64,000 nucleotides of DNA from CAMAVH01 sp964628235 (GTDB lineage Bacteria; Pseudomonadota; Alphaproteobacteria; SMXQ01). The translations under genes were made by a program, and so were the position numbers. The DNA lies in NCBI GenBank assembly GCA_964628235.1, contig CAZVLU010000015.1, positions 1-64,000 of the forward strand, read 5' to 3'. Positions 16,427 through 25,180 of the stretch are shown piece by piece (the first letter of the stretch is position 1; every line of letters begins with the position of its first letter). The notes under the pieces are model-generated. The model worked only from the letters and a program-made list of their open reading frames with translations, did no database searches and had not been told where the DNA came from.

Positions 16427-16624
16427 ATGGATGGAGGCGACGGCATCGCGACGCCGAACGCGAATGTTTCCGGGCAACATGCCGCTATCGTCGCCGAGGA
16501 GTCGCCTCGGCGCATGAGCGTCCATGAATTGCTTGGCGGCCAGCGCGAGCTGATCCTCATGTTGCAAGAGATCGAGTACCGCCTGCGCATTACCAGCAAC
16601 GGCAAGCTCATTCTCACCAAGTAA
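16427..16624 (+). CDS. hemP: hemin uptake protein HemP
   Basis: A 65-residue HemP-family protein. The family core is seen as SVHELLGGQRELILMLQEIEY followed by the conserved end YRLRITSNGKLILTK. The N-terminal 30 residues are extra and variable. In rhizobia and Burkholderia, HemP is needed for heme uptake and in some cases acts as a regulator of the heme receptor gene. GTG at 16424 is an alternative start; ATG at 16427 sits 9 nt after AGAGGG. It precedes a siderophore-type rather than heme-type receptor. Confidence 0.88.
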   Translation: MDGGDGIATPNANVSGQHAAIVAEESPRRMSVHELLGGQRELILMLQEIEYRLRITSNGKLILTK

Positions 16625-16634
16625 GACGTTCGAG

Positions 16635-16660
16635 GCCGGAAAATCCGGCAAAGTTTTTTA
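16635..16660 (+). terminator. weak terminator or attenuator after hemP
   Basis: A short GCCGGA-AAA-TCCGGC hairpin is followed after a few bases by TTTTTT. It lies 10 bp past the hemP stop and about 95 bp before the receptor start, so it could reduce read-through from hemP into the receptor gene. Confidence 0.4.
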
Positions 16661-16753
16661 CCGAGCCAGCCATTTTTGGGACGTCCGTCAGGTCTCCCCG
16701 ATAGCCAGCCAGGTCGCACAGTTCAGCAACCCGTTGGCTACCGGAGGATTTCC

Positions 16754-18946
16754 ATGCCTGACGACCGCCGCAAGAGCCTGAGCCGGCACGACAGCCGCCT
16801 CGGCCTTGTCTCTCACAGCGTCATCGCCGCGTTCGGCCTTGCCGCCATCGCCGCCCATGCCCCGGCATATGCCGAAGACGCCGATCCCGCCATCCAAACG
16901 GCCCAGCAGCAGAGCGAGCCGGTCACCCTGCCGCCGGTGAGCGCCGAAGGCCGCCCTGCCGAGGAAGAGTTCAGGCGCGACAGCGCCACGGGCAGCAAGT
17001 TCACAGAACCGCTCCTCAACACGCCGCGCTCGGTGCAGGTCATCCCTGAAGCCGTCATCAAAGAGCAAGGCTTCACTGAACTGCGCGACGTCCTGCGCAC
17101 CACCCCGGGCATCTCGCTCGGCGCGGCGGAAGGCGGCAACCCGCCGGGCGACCGCATGTTCATCCGCGGCTTCGAAGCGCGCAGCGACGTATTCATCGAC
17201 GGCCTCCGCGACGTCTCCTCGGGCCTCTATCGGGAAACCTTCAACTTCGAGCAAGTCGAGATCAACAAGGGCCCGAGTTCGGCTTACTCGGGCCGTGGCG
17301 GCACCGGCGGCTCGATCAACTTGATCAGCAAGCTGCCGAAATCGGAAGATTTCAACACCGCATCCTTCCAAGTCGGCACCGACGCGACGATGCGTGCGAC
17401 GCTCGACAGCAATATGCTGCTGAGCGACAGCATGGCTTTCCGCATCAATGTGGTAGGCCATGACTCGGAAGTCGCCGACCGCGATCACCTCTACAGCAAG
17501 CGTTACGGTTTCGCGCCGTCTCTGGCGCTCGGCCTCGGCACGCCGACGCGCGCGACCCTGCAATATTACCACCTCGACACCGAGGGCATCCCCGATTACG
17601 GCCATCCCGTGCAGGCCGCCACCGGCGAGCCGATCGCCGTCGATCGCTCCGTCTTCTACGGTCAAGTCAAACGCGACTACAACGACACGCAGACCGACAC
17701 CGGCACCGTGAAGATCGAGCATGATCTCAACGAATACATGAAGCTGAGCAACTCGACGCGGTTCGGCGTCAACATCAACGACTTCGTCCGCACCGTGCCC
17801 AGCGCGCAGGCAAACGGCACCGTCAACACCAATGCCGGCAGCCGCCGCCAGGAAGTCGAAAGCTTCGTCAACCAGACCGATCTCACAACGGACTTCAGAA
17901 CCGGCGACATCGACCATACGCTGGTGACGGGCCTCGAATATTCCCGCGAGAACATCAACTACGCCAGCTACACGATCACCAACGCGGCGGTGAACGGCCA
18001 GAACGCCCATGACCCGAACAATTACGCCTGGAACGGCAGCATCTCAGGTCCCGGCGCCTATACGAACACCCTGGTCAACGACATCGCCTTTTATGTGTTC
18101 GACACGATCAAGCTGTCGCCGCAATGGGAATTGAACGGCGGCTTGCGTTTCGAGCATTTCGAGATCCAGCGCGGCCGTCTGCAGAGCAGCTCCGACTTCA
18201 TTAATGTGCAGTCGGGCGTGGTTTATAAGCCGCAAAGCAACGGCAGCATCTACCTCACCTATTCATCGTCGTCCAACCCGTCGGGCGAGTACGTCGACGG
18301 CTCCAACAACACCTACGGCGGCCTCGACGCCAACAACGTCAACACCGACCCGGAGCACAACGACCTCTACGAACTCGGCACCAAGTGGGACCTCTTCGCC
18401 GGTCGCTTGAGCCTGACCGGCGCAGTGTTCCAAATCGACAAGACCAACATGCGCATCGTCGAGCCCGGCGCGACGACGTTGGTGCTCGAAGGCGCGCAAC
18501 GCGTGCGCGGCGTCGAAATCGGCGCGCAAGGCAGCGTCACCCCGGAATGGCGCGTCTATGCCAACTATACCCGCCTGAACAGCGATATCATCGATGCAGC
18601 CTCGACCGCCGCCGGCCAGGCCACCATCGGCAAGGATATGCCGTTCGTCGCGCGCGACAGCTTCAACATCTTCACGACCTACGACGTGACGCGCGACTTC
18701 ACCGTCGGCATCGGCGCCACCTTCCGCGACCAGATGTACGCCAACGCGGCCAACAGCCGCTGGATCGACGACTACTGGCGCTTCGACGCCATGGCGAGCT
18801 ATCAACTCACCGAGACCGTCGGTCTCCGTCTCAACATTCAGAATCTGACGGATCAGACCTACTACGACAATATCTACCTAAGCGGCGGTTACGCCGGCAT
18901 CGCGCCGGGCCGCGTCGCCTGGTTGACCACCGATGTGAAGTTCTAG
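16754..18946 (+). CDS. TonB-dependent siderophore receptor
   Basis: A 730-residue outer membrane receptor. The signal peptide is cleaved near PAYA-ED. A plug domain follows (about residues 70-180), with TGSKFTEPLLNTPRSVQVIP and LRDVLRTTPGISLG, the hallmark of the siderophore-receptor family (FhuA/FpvA/Fiu type). The barrel ends with NLTDQTYYDN and a terminal Phe (TTDVKF), as required for BAM insertion. The start at 16754 has a perfect GGAGGA 5 nt upstream. The ligand, ferric catecholate or hydroxamate, is not decided. The neighbours hemP, piuC and exbBD-tonB all support iron uptake. Confidence 0.94.
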   Translation: MPDDRRKSLSRHDSRLGLVSHSVIAAFGLAAIAAHAPAYAEDADPAIQTAQQQSEPVTLPPVSAEGRPAEEEFRRDSATGSKFTEPLLNTPRSVQVIPEAVIKEQGFTELRDVLRTTPGISLGAAEGGNPPGDRMFIRGFEARSDVFIDGLRDVSSGLYRETFNFEQVEINKGPSSAYSGRGGTGGSINLISKLPKSEDFNTASFQVGTDATMRATLDSNMLLSDSMAFRINVVGHDSEVADRDHLYSKRYGFAPSLALGLGTPTRATLQYYHLDTEGIPDYGHPVQAATGEPIAVDRSVFYGQVKRDYNDTQTDTGTVKIEHDLNEYMKLSNSTRFGVNINDFVRTVPSAQANGTVNTNAGSRRQEVESFVNQTDLTTDFRTGDIDHTLVTGLEYSRENINYASYTITNAAVNGQNAHDPNNYAWNGSISGPGAYTNTLVNDIAFYVFDTIKLSPQWELNGGLRFEHFEIQRGRLQSSSDFINVQSGVVYKPQSNGSIYLTYSSSSNPSGEYVDGSNNTYGGLDANNVNTDPEHNDLYELGTKWDLFAGRLSLTGAVFQIDKTNMRIVEPGATTLVLEGAQRVRGVEIGAQGSVTPEWRVYANYTRLNSDIIDAASTAAGQATIGKDMPFVARDSFNIFTTYDVTRDFTVGIGATFRDQMYANAANSRWIDDYWRFDAMASYQLTETVGLRLNIQNLTDQTYYDNIYLSGGYAGIAPGRVAWLTTDVKF

Positions 18947-18972
18947 TCGAGCCTTTGGTCGCCGTGAGGCCG

Positions 18973-18997
18973 TCCGCGCCGTCATGACCGGCGCGGA
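18973..18997. repeat. intergenic hairpin between receptor and piuC
   Basis: TCCGCGCCG and CGGCGCGGA form a perfect 9-bp stem with a 7-nt loop, 26 bp after the receptor stop. No T-run follows. It may protect the 3' end of the receptor mRNA or lower expression of the downstream gene. Confidence 0.45.
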
Positions 18998-19033
18998 TAG
19001 GCTGACTTCTCATGTTTATAAAAAGCGCGCACC

Positions 19034-19711
19034 ATGCTGACCCAAATCCCGGACGTCCTGACCAAAGAGCAAGTCGCCGAATGCCGCAAGGCTCTGGCCC
19101 GCGCCGAATGGGGCGATGGCCGCATGACGGCTGGCTATCAGTCGGCCAAAGCCAAACAGAATCTACAGCTCCCAGAAAGCTCGCCGGTCGCCCGCCAGCT
19201 TGGCGAGATGGTCCTCAAGACATTGTCGCGCGTGCCGCTGTTCATGTCGACCGCCTTGCCCGCCAAAGTCTTCCCGCCCCTGTTCAACCGCTACGAAGGC
19301 GGCCACGCCTTCGGCAACCATGCCGACAACGCCATCCGCTACATGCCGAACGGCGAAGCGCTGCGCACCGACGCCTCGATGACGCTCTTTCTCAGCGAGC
19401 CTGACGAATATGACGGCGGCGAACTCGTCATCGACGACACCTACGGGCCGCGCAGCGTCAAGCTGCCAGCCGGCCATATGGTCGTCTATCCCGGCACCAG
19501 CCTGCATAGGGTGATGCCGGTTTCGCGCGGCGCGCGCTTCGCCGCCTTCTTCTGGTGCCAGAGCATGGTGCGCGACGATGCCAAGCGCACCCTGCTGTTC
19601 GATCTCGACAGCTCGATCCAGCGCCTAACCAAGGATATGCCGGACCATCCGAGCCTCGTTCAGCTCATGGCCGTCTATCACAACCTGCTGCGGCAGTGGG
19701 CTGAGGTCTAG
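19034..19711 (+). CDS. piuC: Fe(II)/2-oxoglutarate-dependent hydroxylase, PKHD type
   Basis: A 225-residue PiuC/YbiX-family dioxygenase. The facial triad is seen as H96-x-D98 (FGNHADNAIR) and H158 (GTSLHRV), with a following Arg for 2-oxoglutarate. The C-terminal SMVRDDAKRTLLFDLD is conserved in the family. These genes sit beside TonB-dependent catecholate receptors in many Proteobacteria and are iron-repressed; the substrate is not established. It follows the siderophore receptor by 87 bp and is convergent with tonB. Confidence 0.92.
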   Translation: MLTQIPDVLTKEQVAECRKALARAEWGDGRMTAGYQSAKAKQNLQLPESSPVARQLGEMVLKTLSRVPLFMSTALPAKVFPPLFNRYEGGHAFGNHADNAIRYMPNGEALRTDASMTLFLSEPDEYDGGELVIDDTYGPRSVKLPAGHMVVYPGTSLHRVMPVSRGARFAAFFWCQSMVRDDAKRTLLFDLDSSIQRLTKDMPDHPSLVQLMAVYHNLLRQWAEV

Positions 19712-19720
19712 GATCTCCGC

Positions 19721-20485
19721 TTAGCGCACGATGAATTCGATCGGCACGGTAAAGCTATATTGCGGCCCGGCGATTTCTGCGGGCAGCGCCGGCATCGGAT
19801 CGATGCGCTTCATAAGCGCCGGTATCTCCTTGTCGAAGATGGCGACGCCGGTCGGCTTGGCGAGCGCATAGCGCATCAGATTGCCCTGGCGGTCGATGGT
19901 GATGTCGACCATGGCGACGACATATTGCGCGCGCCGATAGGTCGCGCGCGGCAAATGATGTTGGCGCTTGATGTGCGAGCGCAGCAGGTCGATGTATTCC
20001 GGCGGCGGGCCGGCGCGGCCGGCGGGCGCTGCGAGCGCGAGCTGCTGGGCCGGCGGCGCAGGCAAGGTCGGCGCTGGCGGCGCAACGATGTCACTCGGCG
20101 GCGCGGTCGAGGGCGTCGGCATCGCATCGGGCGGCGGAATCTTGACCGGCGTCGGCTTGGGATCTGGCTTACGCCGAACCTTGGGCGGCGGCGGCGCAGG
20201 CGGCGCGGCCTCGGCGATGCTATCGATCATCGGCGGCGGCTCCTCGACCACCTCCGGCAACGGTGGCGGCGGAGGCGGCGGCGAAGGCGCGGTGTTGACG
20301 ACGTCGGGCGCGACCGTCGGCATCAGCATCACCTCGATGGCGAGCGACGGCGTCTCGGCATCCGCCGGCAAGGACGGCGCCGGTTTCGAGAATTGGATCA
20401 GAAACCCCACCACCACGGCGGCATGCAGACAGACAGAGGCCGGCGTCGCCCAGTTTTTCCGGATCGATTGCCGCCAAGCCGCCAC
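19721..20485 (-). CDS. tonB: TonB energy transducer
   Basis: A 254-residue inner-membrane-anchored protein. One N-terminal membrane helix (about residues 15-33, VCLHAAVVVGFLIQF) is followed by a long Pro-rich periplasmic spacer, with APSPPPPPPPLPEVVEEPPP and repeated PKP/PAPP, up to about residue 155. A C-terminal TonB domain follows, with YRRAQYVVAMVDITIDRQGN. It contacts the TonB box of outer membrane receptors and passes on energy from ExbBD. The gene begins 3 bp after the exbD stop, so exbB-exbD-tonB form one operon. Confidence 0.92.
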   Translation of the reverse strand: MAAWRQSIRKNWATPASVCLHAAVVVGFLIQFSKPAPSLPADAETPSLAIEVMLMPTVAPDVVNTAPSPPPPPPPLPEVVEEPPPMIDSIAEAAPPAPPPPKVRRKPDPKPTPVKIPPPDAMPTPSTAPPSDIVAPPAPTLPAPPAQQLALAAPAGRAGPPPEYIDLLRSHIKRQHHLPRATYRRAQYVVAMVDITIDRQGNLMRYALAKPTGVAIFDKEIPALMKRIDPMPALPAEIAGPQYSFTVPIEFIVR

Positions 20486-20488
20486 GCT

Positions 20489-20991
<503 letters not shown>

Positions 20992-20992
<1 letters not shown>

Positions 20993-21696
20993 CAGTGCGC
21001 CTCGCGCAGACCAGAGGCGTGGCTATTCGACACGTGCGGCGCGCAACCGCGCGCCATGCGGTCGCCGAGCGTGCCGATGCAGACATTCAGACGATGGGCG
21101 ATGGCGGACAAGCTGCCGGATAATTTGTTGTAAGACATGACGGCTGGAATGGCGGCGACGAGGCCGATGGCCGTGGCAAACAATGCTTCGGCGATGCCGG
21201 GCGCAACCACGGCGAGGCTGGTGTCCTTGCTCGCGGCGATGGCGGTAAAGCTGTTCATGATGCCCCACACTGTGCCGAATAGGCCGATGAAGGGCGCGGT
21301 GGAGCCGATCGTGGCGAGCAGCGTGAGGCCCTTCTCCAGGCGCTTCAGCTCGTCGATCATCGCCGTGCGCATGGCGCGCTCGATGCGGGTGCGCCGCTCG
21401 AAGCGGCTTTCGCTGGCATCTTCATCGCGCCAGGCGCGCGTGCCTGCAGAGAGAATGTCGCCGATGATGCCGTCGTCGTCGTGACCGCCAAGGATGACGC
21501 CGTCGCCTTGCAGCGACTTGGCCAAGGTATCGGCGGCGCGGCGCGCGCGCGCATAGCGCAGCGCCTTGTCGAGAATGACCGCCCAACAGGCGATCGACGC
21601 GAGCACGAGGAACAGCATGACCGATTTGACGATGATGTCGGCCTGCAGGAACAGGCCCACCATCGAATGATCGGCCGGCGTCAAAGCCAAATCCAT
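20992..21696 (-). CDS. exbB: ExbB biopolymer transport protein
   Basis: A 234-residue MotA/TolQ/ExbB proton-channel protein with three membrane segments. The first is near residues 17-35 (DIIVKSVMLFLVLASIACW). The other two flank the conserved block STAPFIGLFGTVWGIMNSF and APGIAEALFATAIGLVAAIP. The ATG at 21696 is chosen because GAGGA lies 9 nt before it; an ATG at 21705 is too close to that site. Linkage to exbD and tonB makes it ExbB rather than TolQ. Confidence 0.94.
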
Positions 21697-21849
21697 CACG
21701 CGCATTCCTCGACTGGCGGTGGCCCCTCTCGGACCGACCGATGCTCATCTCCGACAGGGCCATAGACGCCGCTGGCGGCTCTAAAACTTGGCCAAGACCC
21801 TTTCCCCGACCGCAAAACTGCTGCCGACGTCTTGGGTTTGAGTAAGCCT

Positions 21850-21868
21850 ATTGCGACCTAGTCGCAAT
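21850..21868. promoter_or_regulatory. palindrome upstream of exbBD-tonB
   Basis: ATTGCGAC-CTA-GTCGCAAT is a perfect 8-bp inverted repeat with a 3-bp centre, about 155 bp before exbB. It resembles the TTGCGA...TCGCAA outer arms found in some alphaproteobacterial Fur-type sites, but the centre does not match. An iron-responsive operator is a plausible reading. Confidence 0.45.
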
Positions 21869-21936
21869 TTCATTTGGGAGATTTCTACTAGAGCGGAATC
21901 CGCTGGCATGGCCGGCCCGACACTGGACGGACGCCT

Positions 21937-23067
21937 CTAGGGAGCCGGCACGACCTCGAAGTTATGCAGCACCACGCGGCAACGGGGCCCGCCGGTCTGT
22001 TTTTCGCAACCGGCGACGCTGTCCTTGGCCGCTTGCTCGGGCGTCGCGCGGCCGAAGGCGATAAAGCCCTGCTGACCTGAAGCCGACAGCGCCATCGCCT
22101 TTTCCGCCGGACGAGACCGATAGAGGTTGTTGTAGTAAGCCGCCGCCTGGGGGTTGAGTAGCTTGGTGACCGCGGCGTCGAGCGGCAAGGGATCGTAGGT
22201 CGGCAAATCGCGCCGCCGCAGAAATGCGTCGAGCGTCGGGATCCACTGCTGCATGCCGTCTTGCAGACTATAAAGATTATGCCCGTCGCCCTTGAGCGGC
22301 GGAAAGAGATAGAAATCGCTCAAGCCCCCGGCGGCGACATAGGCCGCCTGCAAGCCGCGCACATAGTCGGCGGGAAAGAACGAGTCGTTCTCGGCATAGA
22401 GCCAGAGGGTCGGCACGCGGCTCGTCTTGCCATAGCCGGCCAGGACCGGCGGCAGATGCTCGGGCCAGCAGCTTGCCGACTGGTCGGCTCCTGGCGCCGG
22501 AAAGGACAGCGCGCCGCCCGACATGTTGACCACGGCGCGCAAACCCTGCGGCGCGCGCGCGGCGAGTCCCAGCATCACCGCGCCGCCGACTGAGGTGCCG
22601 AAGCCGATGACGCGGTTGGCGTCGGCGTCGGACCGCCGCGCGATGGCCTCGAGCGCCGCCGCCATATCGTCGATCTGCGGTTTGAAGGTCGCGCCGTAAT
22701 CGCCCCTACGGCAGGCTTGCAGCGCATAGGGCGACGGGCCGGTCGATTTGCCGAAGCCGCGCCGCGCCACCACCACCGACAGCCAGCCGCGCCGCGCGAA
22801 CTCGCGCGCGACAAAGATATAGCTCGCTGGATCGACCTTCAGGCGTTCGGCCGCGGCGTTGGATTGGCCATGGGTGATGAGCGCGACCGGCAAACGGCCA
22901 GTTCGCGTCGCTTCCTTGACGATCATCGCCTGCAGGCGGAAGGGCTTGCCGTCGATCTCGACGGAGAGAAAGCTGTTCTCGATCGCCAGGGGCGACGGCG
23001 CCGCGCCCGCCGCGACCGGCAGGCCCAGCGTAAAAAACGCGACAAGCAAAAAGCTGAAACTGCGCAA
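21937..23067 (-). CDS. exported alpha/beta hydrolase (dienelactone hydrolase-like)
   Basis: A 376-residue secreted alpha/beta hydrolase. RSFSFLLVAFFTLGLPVAAG is a clear signal peptide. The nucleophile elbow is GFGTSVGGAVM and the catalytic His is probably in KGDGHNLYS; an Asp follows from the strand with LWLYAENDSFF. A TTG start at 23067 is favoured, because GGAGG lies 7 nt upstream and it gives the tidy signal peptide; an ATG at 23103 would add 12 residues. The substrate is unknown, probably an ester or peptide in the periplasm. No close partner genes. Confidence 0.8.
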   Translation of the reverse strand: MRSFSFLLVAFFTLGLPVAAGAAPSPLAIENSFLSVEIDGKPFRLQAMIVKEATRTGRLPVALITHGQSNAAAERLKVDPASYIFVAREFARRGWLSVVVARRGFGKSTGPSPYALQACRRGDYGATFKPQIDDMAAALEAIARRSDADANRVIGFGTSVGGAVMLGLAARAPQGLRAVVNMSGGALSFPAPGADQSASCWPEHLPPVLAGYGKTSRVPTLWLYAENDSFFPADYVRGLQAAYVAAGGLSDFYLFPPLKGDGHNLYSLQDGMQQWIPTLDAFLRRRDLPTYDPLPLDAAVTKLLNPQAAAYYNNLYRSRPAEKAMALSASGQQGFIAFGRATPEQAAKDSVAGCEKQTGGPRCRVVLHNFEVVPAP

Positions 23068-23130
23068 CGGACATCCTCCGACGGGTGCCGGAGTGTGCCG
23101 CAAAACGGCGCTGATAAAAAGCCGCCTGAC

Positions 23131-23340
23131 CTAAGGGACGCGGTTCATATTCTCAGGAACAATGACACCCTGAAGGCTGCGTCTCTCCAGCTCGGCCATC
23201 AGCGCCCTCTGCTGTTTGTGCGAGAGATCCTTCCAAGCCTTGATCTCAGGCACGGTCCGCAGGCAACCGCGGCATAGCCCGCTGATCTTGTCGATCTTGC
23301 AAACGTCGATGCAGGGGCTTTTCACTTTATGCTTGCTCAT
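23131..23340 (-). CDS. DUF1289 small cysteine-rich protein
   Basis: A 69-residue protein with four cysteines, C10, C14, C23 and C26, in the pattern PCIDVCKIDKISGLCRGCLRT, the DUF1289 signature. The motif suggests binding of zinc or an Fe-S cluster, but no function is known to me. A helix with EIKAWKDLSHKQQRALMAEL follows. The gene lies 20 bp downstream of tRNA-Met on the same strand. Confidence 0.85.
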   Translation of the reverse strand: MSKHKVKSPCIDVCKIDKISGLCRGCLRTVPEIKAWKDLSHKQQRALMAELERRSLQGVIVPENMNRVP

Positions 23341-23360
23341 CCGCGCTCGGAAAAGGGAGG

Positions 23361-23437
23361 TGGTAGCGGAGGAGGGATTTGAACCCCCGACACGTGGATT
23401 ATGATTCCACTGCTCTAACCAACTGAGCTACTCCGCC
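23361..23437 (-). tRNA. tRNA-Met(CAT), elongator type
   Basis: The minus strand folds as a full tRNA. The acceptor stem GGCGGAG pairs with CTCCGCT. The D-arm includes AGCTCAGTTGGTTAGAGC. The anticodon stem is GTGGA/TCCAC with loop ATCATAA, so the anticodon is CAT. The T-arm is GGGGGTTCAAATCCCTC. The CCA end is encoded. The first acceptor pair is G-T rather than the unpaired C1 of initiators, and the body resembles alphaproteobacterial elongator tRNA-Met. A CAT tRNA-Ile2 (lysidine) cannot be fully excluded. Confidence 0.93.
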
Positions 23438-23536
23438 CCAGGCTATGGCAAACGCGCCATATTCCTCATGTGCGACCGGCACTTGGCCGATTCCAGACCG
23501 CCAGGACCGAAGGCCCGGACGGCGCGGGGACAGAGG

Positions 23537-23565
23537 CGTATAAGTCCCCCCCTCCGAACTGTCAA
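23537..23565 (-). promoter_or_regulatory. sigma-70 promoter of tRNA-Met
   Basis: On the minus strand TTGACA (23565-23560) and TATACG (23542-23537) are separated by 17 bp, the same layout as the rrn promoter in this window. It lies between mnmA and the tRNA, giving a leader of roughly 90 nt. Confidence 0.7.
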
Positions 23566-23592
23566 GCAAGGCCGCTCCAAGCGGATTTTCTC

Positions 23593-24783
23593 TCAGATAT
23601 CCGCCAGGTATTCGCGCGTGATGATGCCGCCGCCGAGCACCCGCGTGCCGTCATAAATGACGCAGGCTTGGCCGGGCGCCACGGCCTTCTCCGGCAGGTC
23701 GAGCACCACCTCGGCCGCGCCGTCTTTCAGGAACACGGTGGCCGGCGCCGGCGGGCGGGTCGAGCGGATGCGCACCTGCACGGCCAAACCTTCGGCGGGA
23801 ACGTCCTCGGCCAACCAGTTGAGGTCGCGCAGCCGGATGCGCTTGCAGTCAAGCGCCGCTTCCGGGCCGACGATGACGCGGCGCGTCTCCGGCTCCAACC
23901 GCAGCACATAGAGCGGCTCGCCGCCGGTCGCCGCGTCGCCGATACCGAGCCTGCGGCGCTGGCCGACGGTGAAATGCAAGATGCCGTCATGGCGGCCGAG
24001 CACGCGGCCGTCAAGATGGACCACGTCTCCGGGTTCGCCCGCTTCCGGACGCAGCTTCTGCACCACGGCGGCATAAGAGCCGTTCGGCACGAAACAGATG
24101 TCTTGGCTGTCGGGCTTGTCGGCGATGGCGAGGCCGTGGCTGGCGGCGAGCGCCCGCGTTTCGGCCTTGCTCGCCAGACCCCCGAGCGGGAAACGCAGCA
24201 TTTCGAGCTGTTCGCGAGTCGTCGCATAGAGAAAATAGCTCTGATCGCGCGCCGGATCGGCAGCCATATGCAATTCCGCGCCGTTCGGCCCCTCGATGCG
24301 GCGGACATAATGGCCGGTCGCCAAAACGTCGGCGCCGAGATCGCGCGCGCCAGCCAACAGATCGCGGAACTTCACGGTCTTGTTGCAGGTGATGCAGGGG
24401 ATCGGCGTCTCGCCGCGCAAATAGGCGTCGGCGAAGGGCTCCATCACCTGCTGGCGAAAACGCGTCTCGTAATCGAGCACATAATGCGGAATGTTCAGCC
24501 GCTCGGAGACGCGGCGCGCATCGAGGATATCGTCGCCAGCGCAGCAAGCGCCCTTCTTGGCCACCGCCGCACCGTGATCGTAAAGCTGCAAGGTGACGCC
24601 GATCGTCTCGTAGCCTTCGCCGGCGAGCATCGCTGCGACGGTCGAGGAGTCGACGCCGCCCGACATGGCGACGACGACGCGCGTGTCGGCCGGCGCCTTG
24701 GCGAAGCCCAGCGAGTTGCGGCTCCCGTTCAACTCATGGGGCTCACCATGTCTGGCGGGGGCGATCTGCTGGGTAAGCGTCAT
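23593..24783 (-). CDS. mnmA: tRNA-specific 2-thiouridylase MnmA
   Basis: A 396-residue PP-loop enzyme that adenylates and thiolates U34 of tRNA Lys, Glu and Gln. The ATP-binding loop SGGVDSS is at residues 41-47. The nucleophile Cys133 lies in PCITCNKTVKF and the persulfide Cys230 in DSQDICFVPNG. Length is typical apart from about 30 extra N-terminal residues. It is the last gene of the cysE-iscR-desulfurase-iscS-fdx run, 16 bp after fdx, which puts the sulfur acceptor in one transcript with its probable donor. Confidence 0.95.
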   Translation of the reverse strand: MTLTQQIAPARHGEPHELNGSRNSLGFAKAPADTRVVVAMSGGVDSSTVAAMLAGEGYETIGVTLQLYDHGAAVAKKGACCAGDDILDARRVSERLNIPHYVLDYETRFRQQVMEPFADAYLRGETPIPCITCNKTVKFRDLLAGARDLGADVLATGHYVRRIEGPNGAELHMAADPARDQSYFLYATTREQLEMLRFPLGGLASKAETRALAASHGLAIADKPDSQDICFVPNGSYAAVVQKLRPEAGEPGDVVHLDGRVLGRHDGILHFTVGQRRRLGIGDAATGGEPLYVLRLEPETRRVIVGPEAALDCKRIRLRDLNWLAEDVPAEGLAVQVRIRSTRPPAPATVFLKDGAAEVVLDLPEKAVAPGQACVIYDGTRVLGGGIITREYLADI

Positions 24784-24799
24784 GATATTTCCGCTCGGA

Positions 24800-25129
24800 T
24801 CACTTCATCATATTGCGCGTTTCGGACGGCAACGAGACCGTCAGGCCGTCCAATTCGTCGCTCATGATGATTTGGCAACCGAGGCGCGAGGTGCGCGTCA
24901 AGCCGAAGGCGAGATCGAGCATGTCCTCTTCGTCTTCCGTCGCTTCGCTCAAACGCTCGTAATCCTCGGTCGAAACGACGACATGGCAGGTCGAGCAGGC
25001 AAGCGACCCCTCGCAGGCGCCTTCGAGCGATATGTCGTTGGCGTGGGCGATCTCCAGCACCGAGAGCCCGACGGGGGCATCCACCTCATGGCGGGTACCA
25101 TTGGGCTCGACGAAGGTCATCTTGGGCAT
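24800..25129 (-). CDS. fdx: [2Fe-2S] ferredoxin, adrenodoxin/Isc type
   Basis: A 109-residue ferredoxin. The cluster ligands are C39-x5-C45-x2-C48 (GACEGSLACSTCH) and C85 (SRLGCQI), the pattern of vertebrate-type adrenodoxin and Isc ferredoxins. It supplies electrons during Fe-S assembly or to a P450 or similar partner. MPKMTF is taken as the start because it aligns with family N-termini and GAGAGC lies before it; an ATG 13 codons upstream is less likely. It sits between iscS and mnmA. Confidence 0.92.
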   Translation of the reverse strand: MPKMTFVEPNGTRHEVDAPVGLSVLEIAHANDISLEGACEGSLACSTCHVVVSTEDYERLSEATEDEEDMLDLAFGLTRTSRLGCQIIMSDELDGLTVSLPSETRNMMK

Positions 25130-25180
25130 CGGTGCTCTCTCGTTGCGAATGTGATAATGGCTGGGCAAGCAACTGCGCGG

